A DNA stretch of 64,000 bases from Henriciella sp. GTDB lineage: Bacteria; Pseudomonadota; Alphaproteobacteria; Caulobacterales; Hyphomonadaceae. Location: positions 1-64,000 of the forward strand of contig JAEPOM010000020.1 in assembly GCA_017642885.1 (NCBI GenBank), in the 5' to 3' direction. The notes under the pieces were generated by a model. It had not been told where the DNA came from and did no database searches. It saw only the letters and a program-made list of their open reading frames with translations. Below, piece by piece: positions 36,906-46,222 of this stretch. Position 1 is the first letter of the stretch, and each line of letters opens with the position of its first letter. Position numbers and translations under genes: made by a program.

Positions 36906-37688
36906 CTAGTCGCGTGATGCAAGAAGCATCAGGACAAAGCGGAACATGTTGACGAACATGATGAAGAAATTGAGCGCGCCCCAATTTGTCATCACCGCCA
37001 TGCCACGTTGATCGCCAGCAAAGGAATAATAGCCTTCCTTGAGCTGTTGTGTCTGCCACGCGACGAGCACCGCAGACAGCATCGCGAACCCACCAGAGAT
37101 GATCCACTCCATCGGGCCAGAATGCTCGATCAGGCCGATTGCAGGCAGGATCATATAGATGATCGCAACCGCAAACAGGGCCCAGATCGCCATGATGGCG
37201 AAGCTGCCAATCGCGCTGAGATCGCGCTTCGTTGTGTAACCCCAGAGCGACAAGGCCGCGAAGGCTGAGGCTGTGATGAAGAAAGCTTTGGCGATCGTCA
37301 TATTGGTAAACGATTGCGAGATTCCTCCCGCTGTCGTGATGCTCATGTTCGCCTGAGCGAGCGCAAAGTAGACACCGAGGCCCAACCCGATTGTCGCGAC
37401 AATAGCCCAATACAGGATCGCCGATCCGGCCGGGCTAGGATTCTTCATGAAGAACATCGACCCGATGATCAGCACTGGCGGGGCGAACATCACTATGTAG
37501 TAAATCGGCGGCGCAAAGACGATGTCACGTACCGCAGGGACGGTGCCTGCGACAAAGGCGAGAATGCCCGCAATGGCGATTCCGATGGTCAGCTTAGAGT
37601 AGACCCCGAGCATAAAAGTTCGAAGTCCAGCATCCACGCTGGCATCCATCGACCGGCCACGGGCGATAGACGTGTTGAAGTCGTTCAT
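36906..37688 (-). CDS. Bax inhibitor-1/YccA family membrane protein
   Basis: A 260-residue protein with seven predicted membrane segments, typical of the BI-1/YbhL/YccA family. It begins with a cytoplasmic N-terminus (MNDFNTSIARGRSMDA) and has FFITASAFAALSLWGYTTKRDL (split near residues 134-155) and a C-terminal segment FFIMFVNMFRFVLMLLASRD. Family members have been linked to proton/calcium leak and to control of membrane proteolysis; the function here is unknown. It is divergent from an aldo/keto reductase and ends in a clear terminator. Confidence 0.93.
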   Translation of the reverse strand: MNDFNTSIARGRSMDASVDAGLRTFMLGVYSKLTIGIAIAGILAFVAGTVPAVRDIVFAPPIYYIVMFAPPVLIIGSMFFMKNPSPAGSAILYWAIVATIGLGLGVYFALAQANMSITTAGGISQSFTNMTIAKAFFITASAFAALSLWGYTTKRDLSAIGSFAIMAIWALFAVAIIYMILPAIGLIEHSGPMEWIISGGFAMLSAVLVAWQTQQLKEGYYSFAGDQRGMAVMTNWGALNFFIMFVNMFRFVLMLLASRD

Positions 37689-37834
37689 GGCTTCCTCTTT
37701 TCAAAGGCCCGCGCACGAGCGCACGGATTGCCTATATTATGTGGTTGTTTTTATCGCTTTTCAAGAAAAACCGGACTGGTCAGCGGCAGAATCAGCACTA
37801 TCGTTCCCGCCGATCAAGAAATGAGGAATTACTT

Positions 37835-38890
37835 ATGGCGATTGAAAAACGACAGCTTGGGCGAACCGATCTGATGGTTACCTCATGTTGTCTCGGCACG
37901 ATGACATGGGGCCAGCAGAATACGGAAGCTGAAGGTCACGCCCAGATGGACTATGCGCTCGAGCGCGGGGTGAACTTCTGGGACACGGCAGAAATGTACT
38001 CCGTACCGCCATCGGCGGAAACCCAAGGCTCGACAGAGCGCATTATCGGAACCTGGTTCCAGAAAACGGGTCGTCGCCAGGACGTCATTCTAGCCACCAA
38101 AATCGCTGGACTGTCGAAGCAGATCTGGACACGCGACGCAGATGTTGAGTGGACGCGTCACACCAAGGATCAAATCGACGAAGCTGTGTTCAAAAGCCTC
38201 AAGCGCCTGCAGACCGACTATATCGATTTATACCAGCTTCACTGGCCGGATCGCCCGGCTGGCTTATTTGGCGCCAAAATGAATTCCAAAGCCTACAGCT
38301 ACCCATACGAGCCGTTTGAGGACATTCTCGCGCATTTGGACACACACGTGAAAGCCGGGCGAATCCGCCATATTGGCGTGTCCAACGAAACCCCCTTCGG
38401 GGTCATGCGCTTTGTGGCAGAAAGCGAAGCCCGCGGTCTGCCGCGCATGGCGTCCATCCAGAATGCCTACAACCTGGTCAATCGCCAGTTCGAGGACGGG
38501 GGATTGGAAGAGGCTTGTGTGCGCGAACAGGTCAGCCTGCTCGCCTATTCGCCTTTGGGCCAAGGCTATCTCACTGGTAAATATCGCAACGGCGCCCTTC
38601 CAAAAGGCTCCCGCAAGCAATTGTTCGAACGCCTGCAGCGCTATGAGAGCCCGCAAGGGCTGCGTGCCATTGAGTCCTACTTGGAGCTTGCGGACAAAAC
38701 CGGCCTCGATCCAAGCCAGATTGCGATCAAATTCTGTGACACACGCAGTTTCATGGGATCAACGATCATCGGAGCCACCAGTATGGAGCAGCTCAAGGTC
38801 TGTATCGACGCATTTGACCTCGACTGGACGGACGAACTGGAGACCGCGGTCAATGACCTGCACGCGGAGCAACCATCTCCATGTCCTTAA
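37835..38890 (+). CDS. Aldo/keto reductase (Tas-like)
   Basis: A 351-residue NADPH-dependent oxidoreductase with the AKR barrel. The catalytic tetrad is visible: Asp and Tyr in WDTAEMYS (near residue 52), Lys in LATKIAG (near 88), and His in YQLHWPDRP (near 135). The coenzyme end has SPLGQGYLTGKY (near 240) and STIIGATSMEQL (near 310). The size and NTEAEGHAQMDYA region resemble E. coli Tas. The ATG at 37835 follows GAGGAA; upstream in-frame ATGs add unrelated residues. Confidence 0.9.
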   Translation: MAIEKRQLGRTDLMVTSCCLGTMTWGQQNTEAEGHAQMDYALERGVNFWDTAEMYSVPPSAETQGSTERIIGTWFQKTGRRQDVILATKIAGLSKQIWTRDADVEWTRHTKDQIDEAVFKSLKRLQTDYIDLYQLHWPDRPAGLFGAKMNSKAYSYPYEPFEDILAHLDTHVKAGRIRHIGVSNETPFGVMRFVAESEARGLPRMASIQNAYNLVNRQFEDGGLEEACVREQVSLLAYSPLGQGYLTGKYRNGALPKGSRKQLFERLQRYESPQGLRAIESYLELADKTGLDPSQIAIKFCDTRSFMGSTIIGATSMEQLKVCIDAFDLDWTDELETAVNDLHAEQPSPCP

Positions 38891-38994
38891 CCATAGGATA
38901 TATTGATTTGGTTTGACTTTGACGGAGCGTTTGGGCAGATTTGGCCCGGCTGCAACGATCACAGTAGATCGCAGCATAGTAAAGGGGAATAATG

Positions 38995-39327
38995 ATGGCT
39001 GACGCCTCAAAGTACGAAGACAATATCAAGAAATATGCGAACGGCTATAATCAAGCCGCTGCAGAGAAAATTGTGGGACATCTCGGAATCGCGCTGCGCA
39101 ATCGCGACAGCTCGTTGGTTTCTTGCTCAGACGATACCGAACTACAGCGGGTTCGTGAAAAATGGTGCCGTGGCAAGCTTTCGCTCGCCCAAACCAATGA
39201 CGAACTCGACGCAGCAATCGGTGCTGTCTGTGAAAAGCTGTCGCCGGAAGGCGGCAACAAGTCTCGCGTCACCTTCTACTACCTGCTCGCAGAGCATTTT
39301 GGTAAGCTTGGGGACCTCGCAGGTTAA
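38995..39327 (+). CDS. DUF2853 family protein
   Basis: A 110-residue protein matching the DUF2853 pattern: KYEDNIKKYANG at the start, GIALRNRDSSLVSCSD (near residue 31), ELDAAIGAVCEKL (near 70) and RVTFYYLLAEHFGKL near the end. It is a small helical cytoplasmic protein of unknown function, widespread in alphaproteobacteria. The second ATG (38995) is 7 bases after AAGGGG, better than 38992. A terminator follows. Confidence 0.88.
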   Translation: MADASKYEDNIKKYANGYNQAAAEKIVGHLGIALRNRDSSLVSCSDDTELQRVREKWCRGKLSLAQTNDELDAAIGAVCEKLSPEGGNKSRVTFYYLLAEHFGKLGDLAG

Positions 39328-39350
39328 GCAAATTTATCCTATAGGATCTG

Positions 39351-39378
39351 AAAAGCCCGGCCGCTGGTCGGGTTTTTT
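39351..39378 (+). terminator. Intrinsic terminator after the DUF2853 gene
   Basis: AAAAGCCCGGCC pairs with GGTCGGGTTTTT (two G-U pairs) around GCT, followed by more T. It sits 24 bases past the stop. Confidence 0.85.
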
Positions 39379-39405
39379 GGTTTAGACCTCCAGCTCCGAA
39401 ACGCC

Positions 39406-39945
39406 ATGCACCGTCTGTTTGCCGCCCTTCCCGTTCCAGATCATATCGCGGACCGCCTGGATCCACTTTCAGTGGAGATTTATGGCGCGCGGTGGCGACG
39501 CCGCGAGCACTATCACATCACGCTGTGCTTCTATGGGAAGGTCGACGGCGAAACCGCGCACGCCATTGCCGATGAGCTGGAAAACATAGACAGCCCCGCA
39601 CTGGAGCTAAACCTCGACGGCGTTGGCTGGTTTGGTCGGCGAGAACCACGCGCCCTCTATGCGCGCATCGCCGAGAATGAGGCGCTAACGGCGTTAGCAA
39701 CAGAGTGCCGCAAGATCGCACGAAAATTTGATGTGAAGCTTGGGCAGGATCCGTTCCTGCCTCATATCACGCTGGCTTACTGCAATCAGACGCCGATCGA
39801 AGCCGCACGCGCGTGGAGCGAAGACTTCCAAATTCTCAATTCTGACGGCTTTCTCGTGGACGCATTCCACCTTTATGAAAGCTTCACGGGACACAAACGC
39901 CAGAGCCGGTATGTTGCCCAAGCAGACTATCGCCTTGGGGCCTGA
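39406..39945 (+). CDS. thpR: RNA 2',3'-cyclic phosphodiesterase (2'-5' RNA ligase-like)
   Basis: A 179-residue 2H phosphoesterase, opening MHRLFAALPVPDHIA. The two catalytic H-x-T motifs are HITLCFYG (near residue 37) and HITLAYC (near 121). ThpR opens 2',3'-cyclic phosphates on RNA ends and can join tRNA halves in vitro; its cellular role is not settled. A possible shared transcript with egtB is 64 bases downstream, but a repeat-bearing gap lies between. Confidence 0.92.
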   Translation: MHRLFAALPVPDHIADRLDPLSVEIYGARWRRREHYHITLCFYGKVDGETAHAIADELENIDSPALELNLDGVGWFGRREPRALYARIAENEALTALATECRKIARKFDVKLGQDPFLPHITLAYCNQTPIEAARAWSEDFQILNSDGFLVDAFHLYESFTGHKRQSRYVAQADYRLGA

Positions 39946-39952
39946 CTGCTGA

Positions 39953-39990
39953 CGAATTCTGTCAGGACGTCCGGTTGACCTCACACGCGA
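39953..39990 (+). repeat. Short composite repeat, copy 2
   Basis: CGAATTCTGTCAGG (39953-39966) and ACCTCACACGCGA (39978-39990) are the same two words as at 4566-4589, in reverse order and 11 bases apart. The first, with its left flank, can form a small hairpin (CTGAC/GTCAG). A TTGACC (39975-39980) could be a -35 element for egtB. Confidence 0.3.
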
Positions 39991-40009
39991 TGGGCGAGAC
40001 AAGGACGCC

Positions 40010-41272
40010 ATGGCACATCCGAGGCGAGAGCCGATTTCCCGACAAGACTATGCCTTGCGCTTCCGGACCGTAAGACGACAGACAGAAGCGCTGGCCGCGT
40101 CGCTGAGTGATGCAGATGCCACGGCGCAATCCATGGAAGACGCCAGCCCGGCCAAGTGGCACCTGGCACATACGAGCTGGTTTTTCGAAGAATTCATGCT
40201 CGCGCCTGTGTTCGGCGATAAGGTCCGGTTTCACGACAAGTTCAGCTACTTGTTCAACTCCTATTACAACGCCGTTGGCGACCGTCATGCCCGGCCGATG
40301 CGCGGCCTGTTGACCCGCCCATCGCTTGATCAGGTGCTGGCTTACCGCGCGCACGTCGATGCGAAAATGCTGCAATTGTTCGACACCCATCCAGGCGCGT
40401 GCGGGTTGCTCGACCTCGGCCTGGCGCACGAACAGCAGCATCAGGAATTACTGCTGACCGACATCCTGCATCTATTCGCTCAAAATCCGCTACGCCCCGC
40501 TCTGAAACCTGACGTAAATTTGACCACCGCCAATCTCGACGCCGCGCCGCTGAGCTGGGATCGATTCGAGGGCGGCACGGTCGCAATTGGTCATGACGGC
40601 GAGGCCTTCGCGTTTGATTGCGAAACTCCAAAGCACCAGACCATTCTGCGACCGTTCGAACTGGCGAGCCGTGCTGTGACCAATCGGGACTGGCTCGCTT
40701 TCGTCAATCAGGGCGGCTATGGCGACGCGAAAGTCTGGCTCTCGGATGGGTTCGCAACCGCTCAAGCAGAAGACTGGCAAGCCCCGCTCTACTGGTTTCA
40801 GCAGGACGGCAACTGGCACACGATGACGCTATCTGGGGCCCAGCGCCTCAACTTGGAAGCGCCCGTCACCCATGTCAGCTATTATGAGGCCGACGCCTAC
40901 GCGACTTGGGTCGGCGCACGCCTGCCGACGGAGCAGGAATGGGAATTTGCCGCGCGCAAAACAGAACCAGACGGCACGTTTGCTGGATCAGGCTATTACC
41001 AGCCGCAAGTCCAGACCATCGCGGATGAGCGTTACTATTTCGGCGACGTCTGGGAATGGACCGCCAGCCCGTTCACGCCGTATCCAGGATTTTCCATCGC
41101 TGATGGCGCCGTCGGCGAGTATAATGGCAAGTTCATGAGCGGACAGATGGTCCTGCGCGGCGGATCCTGCGCAACACCGGACCAACACATCCGGGCGACC
41201 TACCGAAACTTCTTTCACCCCGGCAAACGCTGGCAGTTTAGCGGCCTTAGACTGGCCAGGGATATTGCTTGA
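40010..41272 (+). CDS. egtB: Ergothioneine sulfoxide synthase EgtB
   Basis: EgtB is a non-haem iron enzyme that joins trimethylhistidine (hercynine) to a thiol with oxygen. The 420-residue protein has an N-terminal DinB-like domain with the iron ligands in [13 protein letters not shown] (His51 or His54) and [11 protein letters not shown] (His140, His144). A C-terminal FGE-sulfatase domain follows ([20 protein letters not shown] near residue 288, [20 protein letters not shown] near 382). egtD follows with a TGATG overlap. Whether the thiol is cysteine or gamma-glutamylcysteine cannot be told from this. Confidence 0.95.
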   Translation: MAHPRREPISRQDYALRFRTVRRQTEALAASLSDADATAQSMEDASPAKWHLAHTSWFFEEFMLAPVFGDKVRFHDKFSYLFNSYYNAVGDRHARPMRGLLTRPSLDQVLAYRAHVDAKMLQLFDTHPGACGLLDLGLAHEQQHQELLLTDILHLFAQNPLRPALKPDVNLTTANLDAAPLSWDRFEGGTVAIGHDGEAFAFDCETPKHQTILRPFELASRAVTNRDWLAFVNQGGYGDAKVWLSDGFATAQAEDWQAPLYWFQQDGNWHTMTLSGAQRLNLEAPVTHVSYYEADAYATWVGARLPTEQEWEFAARKTEPDGTFAGSGYYQPQVQTIADERYYFGDVWEWTASPFTPYPGFSIADGAVGEYNGKFMSGQMVLRGGSCATPDQHIRATYRNFFHPGKRWQFSGLRLARDIA

Positions 41273-42225
41273 TGGATGATGTATTTGAAACCGCGGCGAC
41301 GGACGCGCGGGCCGTCTTCTTGCGCGATGTGTTGAACGGCCTTTCCGAAGCCCAGAAAACCCTGCCTTGTCAGTATTTCTACGATGCTGCCGGATCGGAC
41401 CTGTTCGAGCAGATCACCACCCTGCCGGAATACTACCCAACCCGAACCGAGATCGCGATCTTGAACGCGCACGCTGCCGAGATTGCAGCCTCGCTCGGTG
41501 AACATGTCCTCATGGTCGAATATGGCGCTGGCGCATCGACGAAGACCCGCATCCTCCTCGACGCTTTGCAATCGCCGGCCGGCTACGTCCCGATTGATGT
41601 CTCGGAAGAGTTTCTGCTTCATACGGCACAGGCCCTGCGGACGGATTATCCGGACTTGCCGGTCCATCCAGTCGTGGGCGATTTCATGATTCGCTTTGGT
41701 CTACCGAACGAAAGCAAGGGTCGGCCGGTCGGGTTCTTCCCGGGCTCGACGATTGGCAATCTCAGCGACGACGACATTCTCCGCTTCATGTCCTCTGCGC
41801 GCGACTTGCTTGGCGATGGAAGCCAATTCTTGATCGGCGTCGACTTGCGCAAGGACGCTGACATCCTGGTGCCGGCCTATGATGACGCCGCGGGAGTGAC
41901 GGCCAGTTTCAACCTCAACCTGCTCACTCGCATCAATCGCGAACTCGGGGCAGACTTCGACCTGTCTTCATTTGAACACCGCGCGATCTGGAATGACACG
42001 GCGTCTCGGATTGAGATGCATCTGGTCAGCCAGCGCTCGCAAGACGTGCAGGTCGGAGGACGATCCGTCCACTTCGACGCGGGTGAAAGCATTCACACCG
42101 AAAACTCGCGCAAGTTCTCAATTGACAGCCTGACGCCCCTGTTCGAACAAACGGGCTGGAACCTGAACAAACAATGGCTGGATGAAAGGCACTATTTCGC
42201 AGTGCTTCTGCTCTCAGCCGACTAA
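41272..42225 (+). CDS. egtD: L-histidine N(alpha)-methyltransferase EgtD
   Basis: EgtD trimethylates histidine to hercynine, the first step of ergothioneine synthesis. The 317-residue SAM enzyme has LPCQYFYDAAGSDLFEQIT (near residue 29), EYYPTRTE (near 53), the SAM loop VEYGAGASTKTRIL (near 83), PIDVSEEFL (near 107), FFPGSTIGNLS (near 155), and a C-terminus with GESIHTENSRKFS (near 268) that helps bind histidine. Its ATG overlaps the egtB stop, so both enzymes are made together. No egtA, egtC or egtE lies nearby. Confidence 0.95.
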   Translation: MDDVFETAATDARAVFLRDVLNGLSEAQKTLPCQYFYDAAGSDLFEQITTLPEYYPTRTEIAILNAHAAEIAASLGEHVLMVEYGAGASTKTRILLDALQSPAGYVPIDVSEEFLLHTAQALRTDYPDLPVHPVVGDFMIRFGLPNESKGRPVGFFPGSTIGNLSDDDILRFMSSARDLLGDGSQFLIGVDLRKDADILVPAYDDAAGVTASFNLNLLTRINRELGADFDLSSFEHRAIWNDTASRIEMHLVSQRSQDVQVGGRSVHFDAGESIHTENSRKFSIDSLTPLFEQTGWNLNKQWLDERHYFAVLLLSAD

Positions 42226-42241
42226 GCTGGGAGAAAACAAT

Positions 42242-43048
42242 ATGAGAGATCTTGAAGGCCGCAAGGCGCTGGTGACCGGATCCGCCACCGGACTGGGCCG
42301 CTCGATTGCTGTCATGCTGGCCGAGCGCGGCGCAGACATTATCGTCAATTGCACGCGCTCCATAGAGGACGCCGAAGAAACGGTTGCCATCTGTAATGAG
42401 CATGGCGCGCAAACACAGCTCGTCGCAGCCGATGTCTCCACCGATGAAGGATGCGCCAAGCTTGCCGAAGCAGCTGGACGATGGGGGCATCTGGACATCC
42501 TCGCCAATAATGCAGGCATCACCCGCCACGCGCGCGATCATAGCGACCTGAACGCGCTGACACGGCAGGATTTCCTCGACACCTATGCCGTGAATGTAGC
42601 TGGGCCGTTTCTGATCATGCAGGCGTGCAAGGATCTTTTGGTAAAGGCCCACGAGACGACAGGCCGCGCGAGCGCCGTGCTTAACGTTTCCTCCATCGCC
42701 GGCGTGACCGGTATCGGGTCATCCGTCGCTTACGCCGCCACCAAGGGCGCGCTCAACACGATGACACTGTCCTTGGCGCGGGCCCTCGCCCCGGCCATTC
42801 GTGTGAATGCCGTTTGCCCCGGCTTCATCGGCACGCGCTGGTTCAAGGACGAGATGGATGCGGACAGCTATGCGCGCCTGGAAGAGGGCGTCGCCAAGTC
42901 TGTGCCGCTGAATGTTGCGAGTGGGCCTGATGATATTGCCGCCTCAGCACTGTTCTTCCTGACCGATGCCTCCCGCCATGTCACTGGCGAGACGCTGCTC
43001 GTGGATGCCGGGATGCACCTCGGCTACGCGCCGCTCACCGCTCGGTAA
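42242..43048 (+). CDS. SDR family oxidoreductase (FabG-like)
   Basis: A 268-residue classical SDR. It shows TGSATGLGRSIA (near residue 13), ILANNAGITRHARD (near 88), catalytic Ser in NVSSIAGVTG (near 147), YAATKGALNT (near 164) and the C-terminal GETLLVDAGMHLG. The substrate is not known. The ATG at 42242 has GGGAGA about 9 bases upstream and lies 16 bases after egtD, so it may be part of the egt transcript. A link to ergothioneine metabolism is only by neighbourhood. Confidence 0.88.
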   Translation: MRDLEGRKALVTGSATGLGRSIAVMLAERGADIIVNCTRSIEDAEETVAICNEHGAQTQLVAADVSTDEGCAKLAEAAGRWGHLDILANNAGITRHARDHSDLNALTRQDFLDTYAVNVAGPFLIMQACKDLLVKAHETTGRASAVLNVSSIAGVTGIGSSVAYAATKGALNTMTLSLARALAPAIRVNAVCPGFIGTRWFKDEMDADSYARLEEGVAKSVPLNVASGPDDIAASALFFLTDASRHVTGETLLVDAGMHLGYAPLTAR

Positions 43049-43217
43049 AAGATATATCTAACCTCTACTCCGACGCCAGAACGGGCGCGAATTGAGCAAT
43101 CTGCTCAAATTTCGTGCGCGATACCAGAAATTGTATTCCCAGTGGCTGAGTTAAGTGGCCAAATTCCGTGCACTCCGCTTTTTGGGATCACCAATCGCAA
43201 TTTCTGGAAGGAACGGA

Positions 43218-43895
43218 ATGATGGGCAAAATGATTTCAAGGGGCCTCGCCCTCGCAATGGTTGCTGGTGCTTTTACCGCGGCCGCTCCTGCTGCACTCGC
43301 AGAAGGTGAATTTTCGGGCAATGTCGCCCTGACCACTGACTATGTCTGGCGCGGCGTCTCACAAAACAATGAGAACCCAGCCATTCAGGGCGGATTCGAC
43401 TATGCCAATGGCAAGTTCTATGCGGGCACCTGGGCCTCGATCGTCGACTTCGGCGGCGCGAATATGGAGCTGGACCTGTATGGCGGTTTCGCGGGTGAAA
43501 CCGAAGGCGGCCTGTCCTGGGATGTTGGCGTCATCGGCTATGTCTATCCGGATGCAGATGATCTCGACTTTATCGAGCTCTATGGCGGTCTCGGCGGCTC
43601 TCTCGGCGCGGTAGATGTTGGCGGCTATGTCTATATCGATCCAGACAATGAGACGACTTATGTCGACTTCACCGCCGGATTCGCAGCGACGGAGACGCTC
43701 GGTTTTGATGCGTCTGTCGGCAGCTATCTCGATGGCGGCGACGGGTTCGTTGAAGAATTCACCAATTACTCGCTCGGCGCTACGCTCTCGACTGAATATG
43801 TCGATTTCGACCTGCGCTTCTGGGGCAATGATGGCGATACGTTCGGCGACGTAGGCGACGAGCGCGTGGTCCTGACCGTCAGCCGCGCACTGTAG
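43218..43895 (+). CDS. TorF family putative porin
   Basis: A 225-residue exported beta-barrel protein. It has a signal peptide ending APAALA near residue 30, then NVALTTDYVWRGVSQ, the hallmark start of this family (TIGR02001), repeated acidic, Gly/Tyr-rich strands, and a C-terminus ERVVLTVSRAL. The start at 43218 follows GGAAGGAAC closely; the longer ORF from 43155 adds unrelated residues. It probably forms a small outer membrane channel; the solute is unknown. A strong double hairpin follows. Confidence 0.85.
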   Translation: MMGKMISRGLALAMVAGAFTAAAPAALAEGEFSGNVALTTDYVWRGVSQNNENPAIQGGFDYANGKFYAGTWASIVDFGGANMELDLYGGFAGETEGGLSWDVGVIGYVYPDADDLDFIELYGGLGGSLGAVDVGGYVYIDPDNETTYVDFTAGFAATETLGFDASVGSYLDGGDGFVEEFTNYSLGATLSTEYVDFDLRFWGNDGDTFGDVGDERVVLTVSRAL

Positions 43896-43911
43896 AACTT
43901 TCATAGGTTAA

Positions 43912-43997
43912 AGCCCGCCTCTTGCCCTCCTGTCAGGGCGGGCCTGACTGGCCGCTGCTTTCATCGATTGTGATGGAAGCAGCGGCTTTTTCTTTTG
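43912..43997 (+). terminator. Double hairpin terminator after the TorF porin
   Basis: A first hairpin (GCCCGCC with GGCGGGC, 43914-43943) is followed by a second with a 15-base stem (43951-43965 with 43972-43986, one G-U pair), loop GATTGT, and then TTTTTCTTTT. The second is a strong intrinsic terminator. Confidence 0.9.
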
Positions 43998-44019
43998 GGA
44001 TCGGGATTTTTCGTGAGCG

Positions 44020-44868
44020 TTAGGGGGCTGATTCCGGCAAGCCTAGAAACTCTTCCCAATAAGGATGGCAGAAGTCACTATATCGGATCATGGCCCGCAC
44101 CATGTCTTCGCGACCTGCAGCATCTATATGCGTCGCCGGAAGCAACGGGTCGGCATTTATCTGCCGGATGATGTGCTCTCCGATTACGAAGGATTCGCGG
44201 GTCACGGTATGCAGGTCCTGGCGCTCCAACCGGCTTTGACTTTGGTTGAGAAGCTCAACCGCTCGCCCATAACTCGCGTTTATCTCTTCGCTGGGCCAGA
44301 GTGTCAGCGGGTTTTCCGAGCCACTCTGCTTGAGGTCGTCCGATCTCATCAAGACCATTTGAGGCTCTACCCCGAATTGGCAGAGTTTCGCGTGCATCTC
44401 CGATGTCGAATAGCTCAAATTGTCAGGCCTGACCCATAGCCCACTGACGAGCGCTTTGAATCCGAGCAGTCGAAACGCGCGTTCACGAGCCCGCACCTTG
44501 CGCCTGAGGGTTTTGCCGAGATGTGCGGTGTGCACCCCGAACCAGCCTCCCTCCCATTCGCGAATTCGGCTCAACGCGGTGACCCATTCACCGGCTTTAT
44601 TTTTCATCGCCAAACCGCCTGGCCCAATCGTGTACATGCCGCGAGCGGTTTTTTTGAGCAGGGCTTCAGCAACCAATCGACCGGCCGTTACGCGAATGGC
44701 TGAGGGTTTTTGCTCAAATAGTTTGCCCCACGCAATCAGTTGCCGAATTGGCAGACTGGCCATGTTCGGCTGCGACAGAACAGATAAGATCAGTCGCTTT
44801 GCCGTTGGTCGCTCGCTCAATCGAGGGTGATCAGAAATTGTCGGAAGCCGAAGCGCTGTTCCAGCCAA
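44020..44868 (-). CDS. PaaX-like transcriptional regulator
   Basis: About 282 residues. The N-terminal part is a winged-helix domain (AKRLILSVLSQP, then SAIRVTAGRLVAEALLKKTA) and the C-terminal part has PaaX marks (WFGVHTAHLGKTLRRKVR, RAFRLLGFKALVSGLWVRPD). PaaX is a repressor of phenylacetate genes that senses phenylacetyl-CoA; relatives control other aromatic pathways. I prefer the TTG at 44868, right after the Rieske oxygenase stop; the ATG at 44919 would overlap that gene by 47 bases. Control of the oxygenase upstream is a likely but unproven role. Confidence 0.7.
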   Translation of the reverse strand: MAGTALRLPTISDHPRLSERPTAKRLILSVLSQPNMASLPIRQLIAWGKLFEQKPSAIRVTAGRLVAEALLKKTARGMYTIGPGGLAMKNKAGEWVTALSRIREWEGGWFGVHTAHLGKTLRRKVRARERAFRLLGFKALVSGLWVRPDNLSYSTSEMHAKLCQFGVEPQMVLMRSDDLKQSGSENPLTLWPSEEINASYGRAVELLNQSQSRLERQDLHTVTRESFVIGEHIIRQINADPLLPATHIDAAGREDMVRAMIRYSDFCHPYWEEFLGLPESAP

Positions 44869-44872
44869 CAGA

Positions 44873-46033
44873 TCACCCGATTTCGTCGCGAAGGCAGGCG
44901 TGCAAACGCCCGATCGCACTCTCGAACAGGCCGAAGGTGAGGTGCTCGTTCGCGCCGCTGTTCAATCCTTGTTGTGCCGATAGGACGACGGACAAATCCT
45001 CAACCGCACCCGTTTTTGCAAATGCCTGACCCTCAAGAATGGATTGCCGCATAGCATCAGGTTTGCCGTCATCATCCCGCGTTCCACGGCCCAGAAGATA
45101 GGAGTGTTGGCGCGTCTTGTTCGGACTAAGCGGCTCTAGCGCAACCACCTGAATACAATTGGGGAACGTTGAAACGACCACGTTTGGAAATAGATGATAG
45201 ACATAGGTAAGGCACCCATTCGTCGACCAATTCTCCCGCGGTTTTGTGCGCAGTTTTTCGATCGTCTGATATGGAAACGCGATCCGGTTGTTCTCGCCAA
45301 ATGCCTCGACCACGGTCAGATTGTCGTACTGTCTGGGATAGAAGGTTTTCGTGTGCAGAGACCGAATATGGTAGCCCTCGAGCGAGCTTTCGAGATGTAT
45401 TTTCCAGTTCGCCTCGACGTCCGTTTCGGTCGTTTCGATCAACTCAAAGTCATCGGGGATGAGCCCGAGTATATTGTCGTCAACCAGTGCTGCGGCCTCA
45501 GAATTGTCTTGGCGAACATAGACCAGCCCGCCGACTTCCTTGCACGCCACAGGCACCAATCCATTGTCGTTACTCTCAAAGCCTGGAAAACCGTCTTCAT
45601 CGGGGATGTTCTTGAGTCGCCCGTCCAGGCCGTACGTCCAGCCATGATAGGGGCAAACGAGGGCGCGCTTGCAACCTTGGCCATCCGCCAATTTTACGCC
45701 GCGATGTCGGCAGGCATTTCTGAAGACCTTGGCCGTGCCATCTTCTGCGCGCACGGCGATCAATGGGACGCCCGCTGATGACCGCGCGACGAAATCACCC
45801 GTCTTTGCCAATGCGAGGCTCGGACAGAACACAACAAAGCGACGTTTTATCAAATCCAATTCGGCGTCTAATCGATCCTGCGAGATGTAATTCGCGACAG
45901 GCTCCGTCCAAACCGTATCGCCAAGGTCGGTGGTTTTGTTATCAATATGATCGAAGATTCGCAGCACCACTTGAGCATCACGCAGAAGACTCGACGAGTT
46001 GGAGATCGTGGTTGGGGTAACTTGTGAGGACAT
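44873..46033 (-). CDS. Rieske-type aromatic ring-hydroxylating oxygenase, alpha subunit
   Basis: A 386-residue Rieske oxygenase. The [2Fe-2S] site is CRHRG...CPYHGWTYG (Cys and His pairs near residues 105 and 126), and the mononuclear iron site lies in NWKIHLESSLEGYHIRSLH split near 205-225 (Glu, His, His). Start at the ATG 46033; the ORF extends upstream to 46162 without family features. No beta subunit, ferredoxin or reductase gene lies beside it, so it needs partners from elsewhere. The type resembles alpha-only (alpha3) oxygenases that demethylate or hydroxylate small substrates. The substrate is unknown. Confidence 0.88.
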   Translation of the reverse strand: MSSQVTPTTISNSSSLLRDAQVVLRIFDHIDNKTTDLGDTVWTEPVANYISQDRLDAELDLIKRRFVVFCPSLALAKTGDFVARSSAGVPLIAVRAEDGTAKVFRNACRHRGVKLADGQGCKRALVCPYHGWTYGLDGRLKNIPDEDGFPGFESNDNGLVPVACKEVGGLVYVRQDNSEAAALVDDNILGLIPDDFELIETTETDVEANWKIHLESSLEGYHIRSLHTKTFYPRQYDNLTVVEAFGENNRIAFPYQTIEKLRTKPRENWSTNGCLTYVYHLFPNVVVSTFPNCIQVVALEPLSPNKTRQHSYLLGRGTRDDDGKPDAMRQSILEGQAFAKTGAVEDLSVVLSAQQGLNSGANEHLTFGLFESAIGRLHACLRDEIG

Positions 46034-46160
46034 GCGGGACTCCATCGATTGGCACTCTAAGTGAGAATTCCACACGCTAAATGAAACATATTTCGACGAC
46101 AATGGATAATTTTTGTTATATTGAGCAGTGACAGATGCCCTTTGCAACCAATCACAAGAC

Positions 46161-46191
46161 AAAAACGGCCCGGGAAAACCCCAGGCCGTTT
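46161..46191 (-). terminator. Intrinsic terminator after gcrA
   Basis: AAACGGCC pairs with GGCCGTTT with an inner GGG/CCC stem, and the minus-strand transcript then has a run of T (TTTTTG). It lies 32 bases past the gcrA stop. Confidence 0.8.
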
Positions 46192-46222
46192 CAATTATTC
46201 GCTACATTAAGTGCCGTACGTT

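Noticed and set aside
37689-37760. A ybhL-type RNA leader upstream of the BI-1 family gene
   Set aside because: Such leaders are known before related genes, but I see only a short GCGC hairpin and cannot match a consensus.
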